From positions 29,681 to 93,680 of the forward strand of contig NZ_FCOM02000029.1 of NCBI RefSeq assembly GCF_001544695.2: DNA of 64,000 bases. Reading direction: 5' to 3'. Below are positions 17,268 through 26,107 of this stretch, piece after piece. Numbering within the stretch: position 1 is the first letter of the stretch; each line of letters begins with the position of its first letter. Source of the DNA: Caballeronia arvi. GTDB lineage: Bacteria > Pseudomonadota > Gammaproteobacteria > Burkholderiales > Burkholderiaceae. The notes beneath the pieces are model-generated. The model searched no databases. It was not told where the DNA came from and worked only from the letters and a program-made list of their open reading frames with translations. The translations under genes and the position numbers were made by a program.

Positions 17268-19025
17268 TCAATGATCGCGCGGTTCCTCAAAGGTCTCGCG
17301 CAGTGCGATTTGCATCGTCGCGTGGATCTTCACGCACCAGCGCCATAACACCGTGAGCAGCAGCGCCGCGCACAGCAGCACGCCGACCATCAGGCCGAAC
17401 GGCGGCAGGATGCCGCCCGACAACGCCGCGACGAGCAGAAAGACGCCGAACATCGCGACGATCGGAATCAGCCCGGAAATTGCCGAACGGATCGCGCGCG
17501 TGAAGCGCCCCGCTTTTGCGGGCTGCACGCTCACTTCGGCGAGCAGCAGCGCAAGCGATTCGAGCTTGCGATACACCGCGACCAGAAACGGCAACGCGAC
17601 GACGAGCGCCGCGCTCCACAGCACGACGCGCTGCGCGTTGTCGGTGTCGAGCCAGCGCGCGAGATAGCCCGACGCGAACGGCGCCGCATAGGAAGCCCCG
17701 AGAAAGATCGCCGCGACGAGCGCGAGATTCACCGCGATCTGCAACACGATGCGCCGGGTCATCGAGAACAGCGTCGGGCCGCCGGACGCGGGCGTGAGGC
17801 TCGCGAGCCACTGCGAATAGAGACCGAAGGTGTGAGCGAGCGGCGCGGGCATTGCGCGCGCGAGGCGCATCGTGGCGGGATCGGCGGCGCGGATCAGATA
17901 CGGCGTAAAGAGCGTCGTGAGCGCGGATACCGCGACCGCAATCGGATAGAGAAAGGGGCTCGTGACTTTCAGCGACAACCCGAGCGACGCGATGATGAAC
18001 GAGAACTCGCCGATCTGCGACACGCTCATGCCGACGCGCATCGCGGTGCGCCCGTCCTTGCCCGCGAGAAACGTGCCGAGCCCGCACGACACGATCTTGC
18101 CCGCCACCACCGCGATCGTGATGACGGCGATCGGCCACGCGTACTCGACGAGCACCGTCGGATTCAGCAGCAAGCCGATGGTCACGAAAAAGATCGCCGA
18201 AAACATGTCGCGCACCGGCGCGATCAGATGCTCGATGCGCGCGAGATGCTTCGACTCCGCCATGATCGCGCCGATCAGAAATGCGCCGAGCGCGATCGAA
18301 TAATCGAGCTTCACGACGAGCAGGCAAAAGCCAAAGCAGAAGCCGAGCACGGTGACGAGCAGCATCTCGTCGCTCTTCGCGCGCGCGACGTAATTGAGCG
18401 CGCGCGGCACCGTGAGAATGCCGACCACCAGCGACACCGTCATGAAAAGCAGCAGCTTGCCGAGCGTCACGACCGCGACGCCCGCGCTCACCGAACCCGT
18501 CTGCGCGATGCCGGACAGCAGCACGAGCATCGCGATGGCGAGAATATCCTCGACGATCAGAATGCCGAACACGATCTGCGCGAAGTGCTCGCCCTTCATG
18601 CCGAGCTCGGACAGCGCTTTCACGATGATGGTCGTCGACGAGATCGCGAGCATCGCGCCAAGAAAGAGCGAGTCCATGACGGTCCAGTCGAACCAGCGCC
18701 CAATCTCGTAGCCGATCCAGATCATCAGCACGATTTCCGAAAGCGCCGCGACGAACGCCGTCGCGCCGACTTTGAACAGCTTGCGCAGGCTGAATTCGAG
18801 CCCGAGCGAGAACATCAGGAACACGACGCCCAGTTCGCCGAGGGTCTGAATGGTCACCTCGTCGTGGATCAGATTGAACGGCGGCGTGTACGGCCCGATG
18901 ATCACTCCCGCGACGATATAGCCCAGAACGACCGGCTGCCGCAGACGGTGAAACAGCACCGTCACGACGCCCGCGATGGCCATGATCACAGCAAGATCCT
19001 GGATGAAGCCTATCGCGTGATGCAT
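17268..19025 (-). CDS. Kef-type (CPA2) monovalent cation:proton antiporter
   Basis: A 585-residue inner-membrane protein with 12 or more membrane segments. The CPA2 exchanger core is visible (PVVLGYIVAGVIIGPYTPP, LGELGVVFLMFSLGLEFSLRKL, GAMLAISSTTIIVKALSELG, FGILIVEDILAIAMLVLL with the ion-site Asp). It lacks the TrkA-N nucleotide-binding domain of KefB/KefC; instead the last 180 residues contain further membrane segments. It probably exchanges K+ or Na+ for H+. It stands alone between the hydrolase and glnB. Confidence 0.88.
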   Translation of the reverse strand: MHHAIGFIQDLAVIMAIAGVVTVLFHRLRQPVVLGYIVAGVIIGPYTPPFNLIHDEVTIQTLGELGVVFLMFSLGLEFSLRKLFKVGATAFVAALSEIVLMIWIGYEIGRWFDWTVMDSLFLGAMLAISSTTIIVKALSELGMKGEHFAQIVFGILIVEDILAIAMLVLLSGIAQTGSVSAGVAVVTLGKLLLFMTVSLVVGILTVPRALNYVARAKSDEMLLVTVLGFCFGFCLLVVKLDYSIALGAFLIGAIMAESKHLARIEHLIAPVRDMFSAIFFVTIGLLLNPTVLVEYAWPIAVITIAVVAGKIVSCGLGTFLAGKDGRTAMRVGMSVSQIGEFSFIIASLGLSLKVTSPFLYPIAVAVSALTTLFTPYLIRAADPATMRLARAMPAPLAHTFGLYSQWLASLTPASGGPTLFSMTRRIVLQIAVNLALVAAIFLGASYAAPFASGYLARWLDTDNAQRVVLWSAALVVALPFLVAVYRKLESLALLLAEVSVQPAKAGRFTRAIRSAISGLIPIVAMFGVFLLVAALSGGILPPFGLMVGVLLCAALLLTVLWRWCVKIHATMQIALRETFEEPRDH

Positions 19026-19110
19026 CGAATAGTTCCTTACAAAGAAATAACGAGATTTCGATGTTACCGCACGGATGGGAAACGCTTGCGCTCAGGCAGG
19101 CAATGGCGCG

Positions 19111-19141
19111 AAAAAAATAGGCCCGCGCGAACGGCGGGCCT
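19111..19141 (-). terminator. Intrinsic terminator of the nadE-glnB transcript
   Basis: Read on the minus strand: stem AGGCCCGC / GCGGGCCT with a 7-base loop, then ATTTTTTT. It lies 27 bp after the glnB stop. Confidence 0.85.
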
Positions 19142-19167
19142 GGGATGACGTGGAAAAACGCGAACGC

Positions 19168-19506
19168 TCAGACCGCCGCTTCGTTTTCCTCGCCGGTGCG
19201 GATGCGGATCACGCGTTCGACATCGGCGACAAAAATCTTGCCGTCGCCGATCTTGCCGGTGCGCGCCGCGCCGATGATTGCGTCGATGACCTGATCGGTT
19301 TGATCGTTCGCGACAACGACCTCGATTTTCACTTTCGGCAGGAAGTCGACCACATACTCTGCACCACGATAGAGCTCGGTATGTCCTTTCTGGCGCCCGA
19401 AGCCCTTCACTTCCGTGACCGTCAGCCCGGTCAGACCGACTTCGGCCAGCGCTTCGCGGACTTCGTCGAGCTTGAACGGTTTGATGATGGCGGTGATGCG
19501 TTTCAT
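19168..19506 (-). CDS. glnB: Nitrogen regulatory protein P-II
   Basis: A 112-residue PII trimer subunit that senses 2-oxoglutarate and ATP/ADP and is uridylylated at Tyr51 when nitrogen is short. Tyr51 is present in the T-loop (HTELYRGAEY), along with the first signature KGFGRQKGHTELYRG and the C-terminal loop TGKIGDGKIFV. ATG 19506 gives the exact PII length; the frame is open further upstream. It follows nadE by 79 bp on the same strand, a common beta-proteobacterial pairing. Through NtrB/NtrC it is the likely input to the sigma-54 promoters of the urea genes at 28.2 and 35.7 kb (inference). Confidence 0.95.
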   Translation of the reverse strand: MKRITAIIKPFKLDEVREALAEVGLTGLTVTEVKGFGRQKGHTELYRGAEYVVDFLPKVKIEVVVANDQTDQVIDAIIGAARTGKIGDGKIFVADVERVIRIRTGEENEAAV

Positions 19507-19585
19507 GGCGTGCCTCGCTGAGAGTTGGATGGATGTCCCGGATGGACGGATTCGGAGAGATGCTTTCGATTCTAGTCGCGTTTGA

Positions 19586-21271
19586 TCAAGCCAGTGGTTC
19601 GTTGAAGCGCGAAGTGATCGGATAACGCCAGTCGCGGCCAAACGCGCGATGCGTCACGCGAATGCCGATCGGCGCTTGCCGGCGCTTGTACTCGTTGATC
19701 TTGATGAGGCGCGTCACGCGCGCAACGTCGTCCGCGTTGTAGCCCGCCGCGACGATCTCCGCGAGCGAGCGGTCTTCCTCCATGTACATGCGCATGATCG
19801 CGTCGAGCACGTCGTAAGGCGGCAGGCTGTCCTGATCGGTCTGGTTGTCGCGCAGCTCCGCGGAAGGCGCGCGCGTGAGAATGCGCTCGGGAATCACATC
19901 GCGCGCGCCGTACGCATCGGTCGCGTTGCGATAGTGGCAGACCTTGTACACCAGCGTCTTCGCGATGTCCTTGATGACGGCGAATCCGCCCGCCATGTCG
20001 CCGTAAAGCGTGCAATAGCCGACGGCCATTTCGCTCTTGTTGCCCGTCGTGAGGACGATCGAGCCGAACTTGTTCGACAACGCCATCAGGAGCGTGCCCC
20101 GAATGCGTGCCTGGATGTTCTCTTCGGTCGCGTCTTCCGCGCGGCCCGCGAATTCATCGGCGAGCGCGCCGCGGAACGCCTCGAACATCGGCGCGATCGC
20201 AATCTCGTCGTACTTCACGCCGACGCGTTGCGCCATGTCGCGCGCGTCGGTCGTGGAGATATCGGCGGTGTAGCGCGAGGGCATCATCACGGCGCGCACG
20301 CGATCCGGGCCGAGCGCATCGCAGGCGACCGCGAGCACGAGTGCCGAATCGACGCCGCCCGACAAGCCGATGATCGCGCCCGGAAAGCCGTTCTTGCCGA
20401 TGTAATCGCGCACGCCGACGACGAGCGCCTTATACACCTGCGCTTCGAGCGGCAAGTCCGGCGCGACGTCGCCACGCACCGGCGTGGTGCCGTCGAACTC
20501 GACATAGCCGATGGTCTCGTCGAACTGCGCCAGCTTCGTGACGAGTTCGCCGTTCGCATCGAGCACGAAGGAGCCGCCGTCGAAGATCAGTTCATCCTGC
20601 GCGCCCGCGAGATTCACGTAGACCATCGGCATGCCGGTCTCGCGAATGCGCGCGCGCAGAATGTCGAAGCGCACCGATTCCTTGTTGACATGAAACGGCG
20701 AGCCGTTCGGAATCAGCAGCACTTGCGCGCCCGCCGCCTTCGCGAGTTGCGCTGCCGATGCGTGCCACGCGTCCTCGCAGATCACGACGCCATAGCGCAC
20801 GCGATCGAGATCGAACACGAACGGACGTGGATCGGTCGCGAAGTAGCGCTTCTCGTCGAAGACTTCCGTGTTGGGTAGATCCTGCTTCAGATAGGTGCCG
20901 ACGATCGCACCATCGACGATCAGCGAGGCCGCGTTGTAGGTATCGCGCGGCGGCACGCCACGGGCGATCGGCGCGTTCATGTCGGCGCCGTCTTCCTGCG
21001 CGCGATGCGGATGCCCGACGAGCACATGCAGACCGTCGAACGCTTTGAGTTGCACGGCGAGATCGTCGAGCGCCTGCGCACTCGCGCGATAAAACGCCGG
21101 ACGCAGCAACAGATCTTCCGGCGGATAACCCGAAATCGCCAGTTCCGGCGCGATCATGAGCCGTGCGCCATTGTCGTGCGCCGCGCGCGCGGCATCGACG
21201 ATGCGTGCGACGTTGCCGGCGAAATCGCCGACGGTGACGTTGATCTGGGCCAGTGCAATGCGGGTTTTCAT
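19586..21271 (-). CDS. nadE: Glutamine-dependent NAD+ synthetase
   Basis: A 561-residue cytosolic enzyme that makes NAD+ from deamido-NAD+ with glutamine nitrogen and ATP, the last step of NAD biosynthesis. The N-terminal nitrilase-type glutaminase (1-270) shows the catalytic Glu in APELAISGYPPEDLL and Cys in GVVICEDAWHAS. The C-terminal synthetase has the PP-loop GLSGGVDSALVLAVA and TTGNKSEMAVGYCTLYGDMAGG. ATG 21271 (MKTRIALAQINVTVGDF) matches family starts; 39 extra upstream codons are open but improbable. Upstream of glnB. Confidence 0.95.
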   Translation of the reverse strand: MKTRIALAQINVTVGDFAGNVARIVDAARAAHDNGARLMIAPELAISGYPPEDLLLRPAFYRASAQALDDLAVQLKAFDGLHVLVGHPHRAQEDGADMNAPIARGVPPRDTYNAASLIVDGAIVGTYLKQDLPNTEVFDEKRYFATDPRPFVFDLDRVRYGVVICEDAWHASAAQLAKAAGAQVLLIPNGSPFHVNKESVRFDILRARIRETGMPMVYVNLAGAQDELIFDGGSFVLDANGELVTKLAQFDETIGYVEFDGTTPVRGDVAPDLPLEAQVYKALVVGVRDYIGKNGFPGAIIGLSGGVDSALVLAVACDALGPDRVRAVMMPSRYTADISTTDARDMAQRVGVKYDEIAIAPMFEAFRGALADEFAGRAEDATEENIQARIRGTLLMALSNKFGSIVLTTGNKSEMAVGYCTLYGDMAGGFAVIKDIAKTLVYKVCHYRNATDAYGARDVIPERILTRAPSAELRDNQTDQDSLPPYDVLDAIMRMYMEEDRSLAEIVAAGYNADDVARVTRLIKINEYKRRQAPIGIRVTHRAFGRDWRYPITSRFNEPLA

Positions 21272-21314
21272 GTCGATGCAATATTGAGGGTGCGATGACG
21301 GCGGGATTATCGCA

Positions 21315-22457
21315 TCAGGCTTTCTTCCTGAACGGCGTGTGCGCTTCCAGTTCCTCGATGTGATGATCCATCGCTTCGGTTTCGGCATCGAGAAACTCGG
21401 CGATCGCGTGCGCGAAACGCTGATCCGCGATCCAGTGTGCGGACCATGTCGGCGTCGGCAGCAGACCGCGCGACATCTTGTGCACGCCCTGCGCGCCGCC
21501 TTCGAAGCGCGCGAGCCCGTGCTCGATGCAATACGCGATGCCCTGCATGTAGCACGTCTCGAAGTGCAGCCCCGAGATGAACTCGCGCGTGCCCCAATAG
21601 CGGCCGTACATCGTGTCGCCGCCGATCATGTTGAGCGCGCACGCGAGGCGCTCGCCGTCCGCTTCGGCGATCACGAGCAGGATGCTGTCGGGCGCGTCCG
21701 CGTGGATCTGGCCGAAGAATTCGCGCGTCAGATACGGCGCGTTCCAGTGCTCGCGATACGTGTTCTCGTAGCAGTCATAGAAGAAGTCGAGCGCGCTCTG
21801 GTCGATCTGCGCGCCGCGCAGCCACGTGTAGCTGACGCCTGCTTCCGTCACGCGCCGCCGGTCCTGCTTTACCTTCTTGCGCTTGTCATGGCTCATCGTC
21901 GCGAGGAAGGCGTCGAAGCTCGCGAAGCCGTCGCCGGGCAGATTTTCCCAATGGAACTGCACGCCTTCGCGCAGCATGTAGCCCGCGTCCGTCAGCGCCT
22001 CGACGTCCTGCGCATGCGGAAACAATACGTGCAGCGATGAAAGCTCGAGCCTGCGCGCAAGTTCGATCGCACCACGCGCGAGCAGCACGCGATCTTCGTG
22101 GTGCGCGGCGATGAGGCGCGGGCCCGTCACCGGCGAAAACGGTACCGCCGAGAGCGCCTTCGGGTAATAGCGCAGACCGTGGCGCTCGAAGGCATCGGCC
22201 CATGCGTGATCGAACACGTACTCTCCGCGCGAGTGCGATTTCAGATAGAGCGGCATCGCCCCGGCGAATTCACCGCCGCGTTTCACTATCAGATGATGCG
22301 CGCGCCAGCCGGTCCGCTTCACCGCGCAGCCCGTCTCCTGCAGCGCCGACAGAAACGCGTGACGCACGAACGGGTTGTCGCCCGCGAGCCGGTTCCAGTC
22401 GCCGGCGGGGATGTCGGTGAGCGTATCGATCACATGAATTTCGATCTCGCGATTCAA
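21315..22457 (-). CDS. COG3146 (DUF482)/FemAB-like acyltransferase-fold protein
   Basis: A 380-residue cytosolic protein of the COG3146 family, often labelled peptidogalycan-biosynthesis or GNAT-fold protein. Family-typical stretches include NPFVRHAFLSALQETG near the N-terminus, FDHAWADAFERHG, KRKKVKQDRRRV and RYWGTREFISGLHFETCYMQG, and FEGGAQGVHKMSRGLLP. Its substrate has not been defined, to my knowledge. It lies 43 bp upstream of nadE on the same strand. Confidence 0.8.
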   Translation of the reverse strand: MNREIEIHVIDTLTDIPAGDWNRLAGDNPFVRHAFLSALQETGCAVKRTGWRAHHLIVKRGGEFAGAMPLYLKSHSRGEYVFDHAWADAFERHGLRYYPKALSAVPFSPVTGPRLIAAHHEDRVLLARGAIELARRLELSSLHVLFPHAQDVEALTDAGYMLREGVQFHWENLPGDGFASFDAFLATMSHDKRKKVKQDRRRVTEAGVSYTWLRGAQIDQSALDFFYDCYENTYREHWNAPYLTREFFGQIHADAPDSILLVIAEADGERLACALNMIGGDTMYGRYWGTREFISGLHFETCYMQGIAYCIEHGLARFEGGAQGVHKMSRGLLPTPTWSAHWIADQRFAHAIAEFLDAETEAMDHHIEELEAHTPFRKKA

Positions 22458-22609
22458 CAGGCTACCTCGCTAAATATCGATGGACGCATTCAAGAACCGC
22501 GCCCGAAAGCGGCTATTCTCGCGCAAGTCATCGAATGACGCCCACGCGTTCCCGCGCCCTGAATCGGTGCTTTCGGCGATAATGCGCGGCAAATCATCGA
22601 CACGCGCTC

Positions 22610-22903
22610 ATGGCCTGGTTCCTCTATCTGATCGAATGCGACGACGGCAGCCTGTATACGGGCATCGCCACGGACGTCGAAGCGCGTTTCACCGCGCATG
22701 CGAGCGGCAAGGGTGCGCGATATACGCGCGCGAAGAAGCCGTTGCGTGTGCTGGCGTCGTTCGAACTGGCGGGGAAATCGGAGGCGTTGCGGGCGGAATA
22801 TCGCGTGAAGCGCTTGTCGCCGATGCAAAAGCGCGCGCTGATCGCGGGGGAAAGAACGCTGGAATCGGTGTTGCCCCAGACCGAGGCAAGCGAAGAAGAA
22901 TGA
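22610..22903 (+). CDS. GIY-YIG domain protein, UPF0213/YhbQ type
   Basis: A 97-residue single-domain GIY-YIG protein. The two motif strands appear as FLYLIEC and LYTGIA, followed by ARFTAHASGKGARYTRAKKPLRV and the conserved Glu region (SEALRAEYRVKRLSPMQKRAL). Relatives such as YhbQ are small proteins with reported nuclease activity and unclear role in DNA upkeep. It starts at ATG 22610 with no strong ribosome site. It converges with ppa; an 8-bp-stem hairpin lies between them. Confidence 0.88.
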   Translation: MAWFLYLIECDDGSLYTGIATDVEARFTAHASGKGARYTRAKKPLRVLASFELAGKSEALRAEYRVKRLSPMQKRALIAGERTLESVLPQTEASEEE

Positions 22904-22936
22904 AGCGCCGCCGCGTCAAAAGCGTGCAGCGGCGCT
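22904..22936. terminator. Hairpin between convergent genes, possible terminator
   Basis: AGCGCCGC and GCGGCGCT pair over 8 bp with 17 bases between them. It starts directly after the GIY-YIG stop codon. It lacks a T-run, so its termination role is unproven. Confidence 0.4.
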
Positions 22937-22948
22937 CGTCTGCGAAAC

Positions 22949-23476
22949 TTACTTCTTATAGTTCGCCACGCCTTCCGAAATTTCCTTGTGCGCGGCATCG
23001 ATGCCCGCCCAGCCTTCGATCTTCACCCACTTGCCCTTTTCGAGCGCCTTGTAGTTCTCGAAGAAGTGCTTGATCTGGTCCTTCAGGAATTCGGGCACGT
23101 CGTCGATCGACTTGATGTTCGCCGTCATCGGGCAGACCTTGTCGTGCGCCACGGCGATCAGCTTCGCGTCCACACCCGATTCGTCCGTCATCTGCAGCAT
23201 GCCGAGCGCGCGCGCACGCACGACCGAGCCGGCCAGCAGCGGATACGGCGTGATGACGAGCACGTCGACCGGGTCGCCGTCGCCCGAAAGCGTCTGCGGG
23301 ATGAAACCGTAGTTGGCCGGATAGCGCATGCCGGTGCCGATGAAACGGTCGACGATGAGCAGGCCCATGTCCTTGTCGGCTTCGTATTTGACCGGATCGC
23401 TCTGCGCGGGAATCTCGATGATGACGTTGAAATCCTGCGGAAGGTCCTTGCCGGGAGGTACGTTATTGAAGCTCAT
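22949..23476 (-). CDS. ppa: Inorganic pyrophosphatase
   Basis: A 175-residue family I soluble pyrophosphatase that hydrolyses PPi to phosphate with Mg2+, driving biosynthetic reactions. The signature Asp cluster is present in GDGDPVDVLV, along with MRYPANYGFIPQTL and the C-terminal KKHF-like region (KDQIKHFFENYKALEKGKWVK). ATG 23476 (MSFNNVPPGKD) is the family start and has AGAGAG upstream; the longer open frame adds 14 improbable residues. Single gene. Confidence 0.95.
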   Translation of the reverse strand: MSFNNVPPGKDLPQDFNVIIEIPAQSDPVKYEADKDMGLLIVDRFIGTGMRYPANYGFIPQTLSGDGDPVDVLVITPYPLLAGSVVRARALGMLQMTDESGVDAKLIAVAHDKVCPMTANIKSIDDVPEFLKDQIKHFFENYKALEKGKWVKIEGWAGIDAAHKEISEGVANYKK

Positions 23477-23706
23477 GAGCACTCTCTGGAGAAGTTGAGA
23501 AGGGAGAAGGAATCGCACGGACGGACGGTCTTCGAGGCACCGCCGCGGCGCACGTGCGGCGCTGGGCGTCGCTTGCGCGTGATCACGTCATTATAGCCAA
23601 TCGCGTCCTGCGCCTTTGCGCGCAAGGCGCGCACCGCGCGTTGGCGTGATAATCGAGAGACCAGACCGAATTCCGGCACCGGAAACCCCGATTTCAGGAG
23701 ACATGC

Positions 23707-25146
23707 ATGGAAGACGCGAAGCATTTCATCAACAACCGCTGGGTCGCGGCATCGGGCGGCGAGACGATTCCGGTGGTCGATCCGTCGGATGGTCAGATTT
23801 TCGCGCAGATCGCGCGCGGCAATGCGGGCGACATCGACCGCGCGGTCGCCGCCGCGCGCGCCGCCTTCGAAGGCCCCTGGGGCACGACCAGCGCCGCCGA
23901 GCGCGGACGCATCCTCGCGCGCCTGTCGATGCTGATCGCCGCGTGTCACGAGGACATCGCGCAGGTCGAGGCGCGCGACACCGGCAAGCCGCTCAAGCAG
24001 GCGCGCGCCGACGCGACCGGCATCGCGCGCTATTTCGAGTTCTACGCGGGCGCCGCCGACAAGCTGCACGGCGAAACCCTGCCCTATCAGTCCGGTTTCA
24101 CCGTGCTGACGATCCGCGAGGCGCACGGCGTGACGGGCCACATCGTGCCGTGGAACTATCCGCTACAGATTTTCGGGCGCAGCGTCGGCGCCGCGCTCGC
24201 GACCGGCAACGCGTGCGTCGTGAAGCCGGCGGAGGACGCGTGCCTGTCGCTGTTGCGCATCGCGGAGCTCGCGGCGGAAGCCGGCCTTCCCGATGGCGCG
24301 CTCAATATCGTCACCGGCTACGGGCACGAAGCGGGCGCGGCGCTGGCGCGGCATCCGGGCATCGATCACATCTCGTTCACCGGTTCCCCCGCGACGGGCG
24401 CGGCCGTCACCAAAATGGCCGCCGACAACCACGTGCCCGTCACGCTGGAACTCGGCGGCAAGTCGCCGCAGATCGTTTTCGCCGACGCCGATCTCGACGC
24501 GGCGTTGCCCGTGCTCGTCGCCGCCATCGTGCAGAACGCGGGACAGACGTGCTCGGCGGGCAGCCGCGTGCTGATCGAGCGCTCGGCTTACGAGCCTTTG
24601 CTGGAGCGTCTCGGGCAGGCGTTCGCCGCTTTGCGGGTCGGCCCGAGCAAGCTCGATCTCGATTGCGGCCCGCTCATCAGCGCGAAGCAGCAGCAGCGCG
24701 TGTGGGACTTCCTGTCCGACGCGCAGCACGACGGCATCCCAATGGCGGCTCACGGCGAAGTCGTCGGCGATGCGCCCGAAACCGGCTTCTATCAGGCGCC
24801 GACCCTCTTGCGCGACGTCCCGCCGACGCATCGGCTCGCGCGCGAGGAAGTGTTCGGCCCGGTGCTATCCGCGATGCCCTTCGACGACGAAGCCGAGGCG
24901 CTCAAACTCGCCAACGGCACCGACTACGGGCTGGTCGCGGGCATCTGGACACGCGACGGCGCGCGTCAGATGCGCCTCGCGCGCCGCGTGCGCTCGGGGC
25001 AAGTGTTCATCAACAACTACGGCGCGGGCGGCGGCATCGAATTGCCGTTCGGCGGCGTGAAGCATTCGGGACACGGACGGGAGAAAGGCTTCGAGGCGCT
25101 GTACGGCTTCACGACGCTGAAGACCATCGCAATCAAACACGGATAA
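23707..25146 (+). CDS. NAD(P)+-dependent aldehyde dehydrogenase
   Basis: A 479-residue cytosolic ALDH-superfamily enzyme that oxidises an aldehyde to its acid. The catalytic Cys282 (NAGQTCSAGSRV) and general base Glu248 (TLELGGKSPQ) are present, with the cofactor motif SFTGSPATGA and the oxyanion Asn in VPWNYPLQ. The start has CAGGAGAC 3 bases before the ATG region. It is 9 bp upstream of a short-chain dehydrogenase and 0.96 kb upstream of an MFS carrier, so the three probably degrade one imported substrate, perhaps an alcohol or sugar acid. The substrate cannot be told. Confidence 0.92.
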   Translation: MEDAKHFINNRWVAASGGETIPVVDPSDGQIFAQIARGNAGDIDRAVAAARAAFEGPWGTTSAAERGRILARLSMLIAACHEDIAQVEARDTGKPLKQARADATGIARYFEFYAGAADKLHGETLPYQSGFTVLTIREAHGVTGHIVPWNYPLQIFGRSVGAALATGNACVVKPAEDACLSLLRIAELAAEAGLPDGALNIVTGYGHEAGAALARHPGIDHISFTGSPATGAAVTKMAADNHVPVTLELGGKSPQIVFADADLDAALPVLVAAIVQNAGQTCSAGSRVLIERSAYEPLLERLGQAFAALRVGPSKLDLDCGPLISAKQQQRVWDFLSDAQHDGIPMAAHGEVVGDAPETGFYQAPTLLRDVPPTHRLAREEVFGPVLSAMPFDDEAEALKLANGTDYGLVAGIWTRDGARQMRLARRVRSGQVFINNYGAGGGIELPFGGVKHSGHGREKGFEALYGFTTLKTIAIKHG

Positions 25147-25155
25147 GGAGACACC

Positions 25156-25932
25156 ATGCGACTGCAAGGGAAGACGGTGATCGTGACGGGCGGCGGCTCG
25201 GGTTTCGGCGAAGGCATCGCGAAGACGTTCGCGCGCGAGGGCGCGAATGTCGTCGTGAACGATCTGAACGCGCCGGCCGCCGAGCGCGTGGCGAGCGAGA
25301 TCGCGCTCGCGTCGTCGCCGGAAGTGAAGCATGGCCGCGCGATCGCCGTAGCCGGCGATGTCACGAAGCGCACCGACTGGCAAACGCTCTTCGATGCGGC
25401 CATTCAGGACTTCGGCAGCGTGCAGGTCGTCGTCAACAATGCGGGAACGACGCACCGCAACAAGCCTGTGATGGATGTGACCGAGGCCGAGTTCGACCGT
25501 GTCTACGCGGTGAACGTGAAGAGCATCTACTGGAGCATCGAGCAGTTCGTGCCGTATTTTCGCGAGCAGGGCGGCGGCGCGTTCATCAACATCGCGTCGA
25601 CTGCGGGCGTGCGGCCGCGCCCCGGTCTCGTCTGGTACAACGGCAGCAAGGCGGCGGTGATCGTCGCGAGCAAGGCGCTCGCGGTCGAGCTGGGCGCGGA
25701 TCGCATCCGCGTGAACTGCATCAATCCGGTGATGGGCGAAACCGCGCTGCTCTCCGAGTTCATGGGCATGGAAGACACGCCGGAGAACCGCCGCAAGTTT
25801 CTCGCGACGATTCCGCTGGGCCGCTTCTCGACGCCGCAGGATGTCGCAAACGCCGCGCTCTATCTCGCCTCTGACGATGCCGAGTTCATCACCGGCGTCG
25901 CGCTCGAAGTGGATGGCGGCCGCTGCGTCTGA
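25156..25932 (+). CDS. Short-chain dehydrogenase/reductase
   Basis: A 258-residue classical SDR that reduces or oxidises a carbonyl/alcohol with NAD(P)(H). Cofactor loop TGGGSGFGEG (11-20), NNAG, and the triad Ser148, Tyr161 and Lys165 (NIASTAG, VWYNGSK) are intact. Asp36 after the second strand favours NAD+ over NADP+. The ATG has AAGGAGAC upstream and lies 9 bp after the aldehyde dehydrogenase, so they are one operon. The natural substrate is unknown. Confidence 0.92.
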   Translation: MRLQGKTVIVTGGGSGFGEGIAKTFAREGANVVVNDLNAPAAERVASEIALASSPEVKHGRAIAVAGDVTKRTDWQTLFDAAIQDFGSVQVVVNNAGTTHRNKPVMDVTEAEFDRVYAVNVKSIYWSIEQFVPYFREQGGGAFINIASTAGVRPRPGLVWYNGSKAAVIVASKALAVELGADRIRVNCINPVMGETALLSEFMGMEDTPENRRKFLATIPLGRFSTPQDVANAALYLASDDAEFITGVALEVDGGRCV

Positions 25933-25939
25933 GCGTCGT

Positions 25940-25970
25940 GCGCACGCCGCGCGGCGCTTGCGGCGTGCGC
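25940..25970. terminator. Strong hairpin after the dehydrogenase gene, possible terminator or attenuator
   Basis: A perfect 11-bp stem (GCGCACGCCGC with its complement) has a 9-base loop and starts 8 bp after the SDR stop. There is no T-run, so it may act through Rho or as an RNA-stability element rather than as an intrinsic terminator. Confidence 0.4.
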
Positions 25971-26006
25971 TGAAACATCGGGGCTTTCCCTAGCGAAAAC
26001 ACGCGT

Positions 26007-26033
26007 TTGACGTCGTTGCCGAAGGGCTAGAAT
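26007..26033 (+). promoter_or_regulatory. Candidate sigma-70 promoter of the MFS gene
   Basis: TTGACG and TAGAAT are separated by 15 bp, shorter than the preferred 17. They lie 75 bp before the MFS start codon, downstream of the hairpin at 25940-25970, which would suit a separate promoter. Confidence 0.3.
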
Positions 26034-26107
26034 CCTTACGCGCCCGTAAACGTGAGCGGGCCCATCCGCTCGGCTTCGTGCGTTAAAAACTAGAGGAGAC
26101 AAGCAAC

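Noticed and set aside
19507..19600. Possible sigma-54 promoter before glnB
   Set aside because: A TGGC occurs on the minus strand, but no GC lies at the required 10-base spacing.
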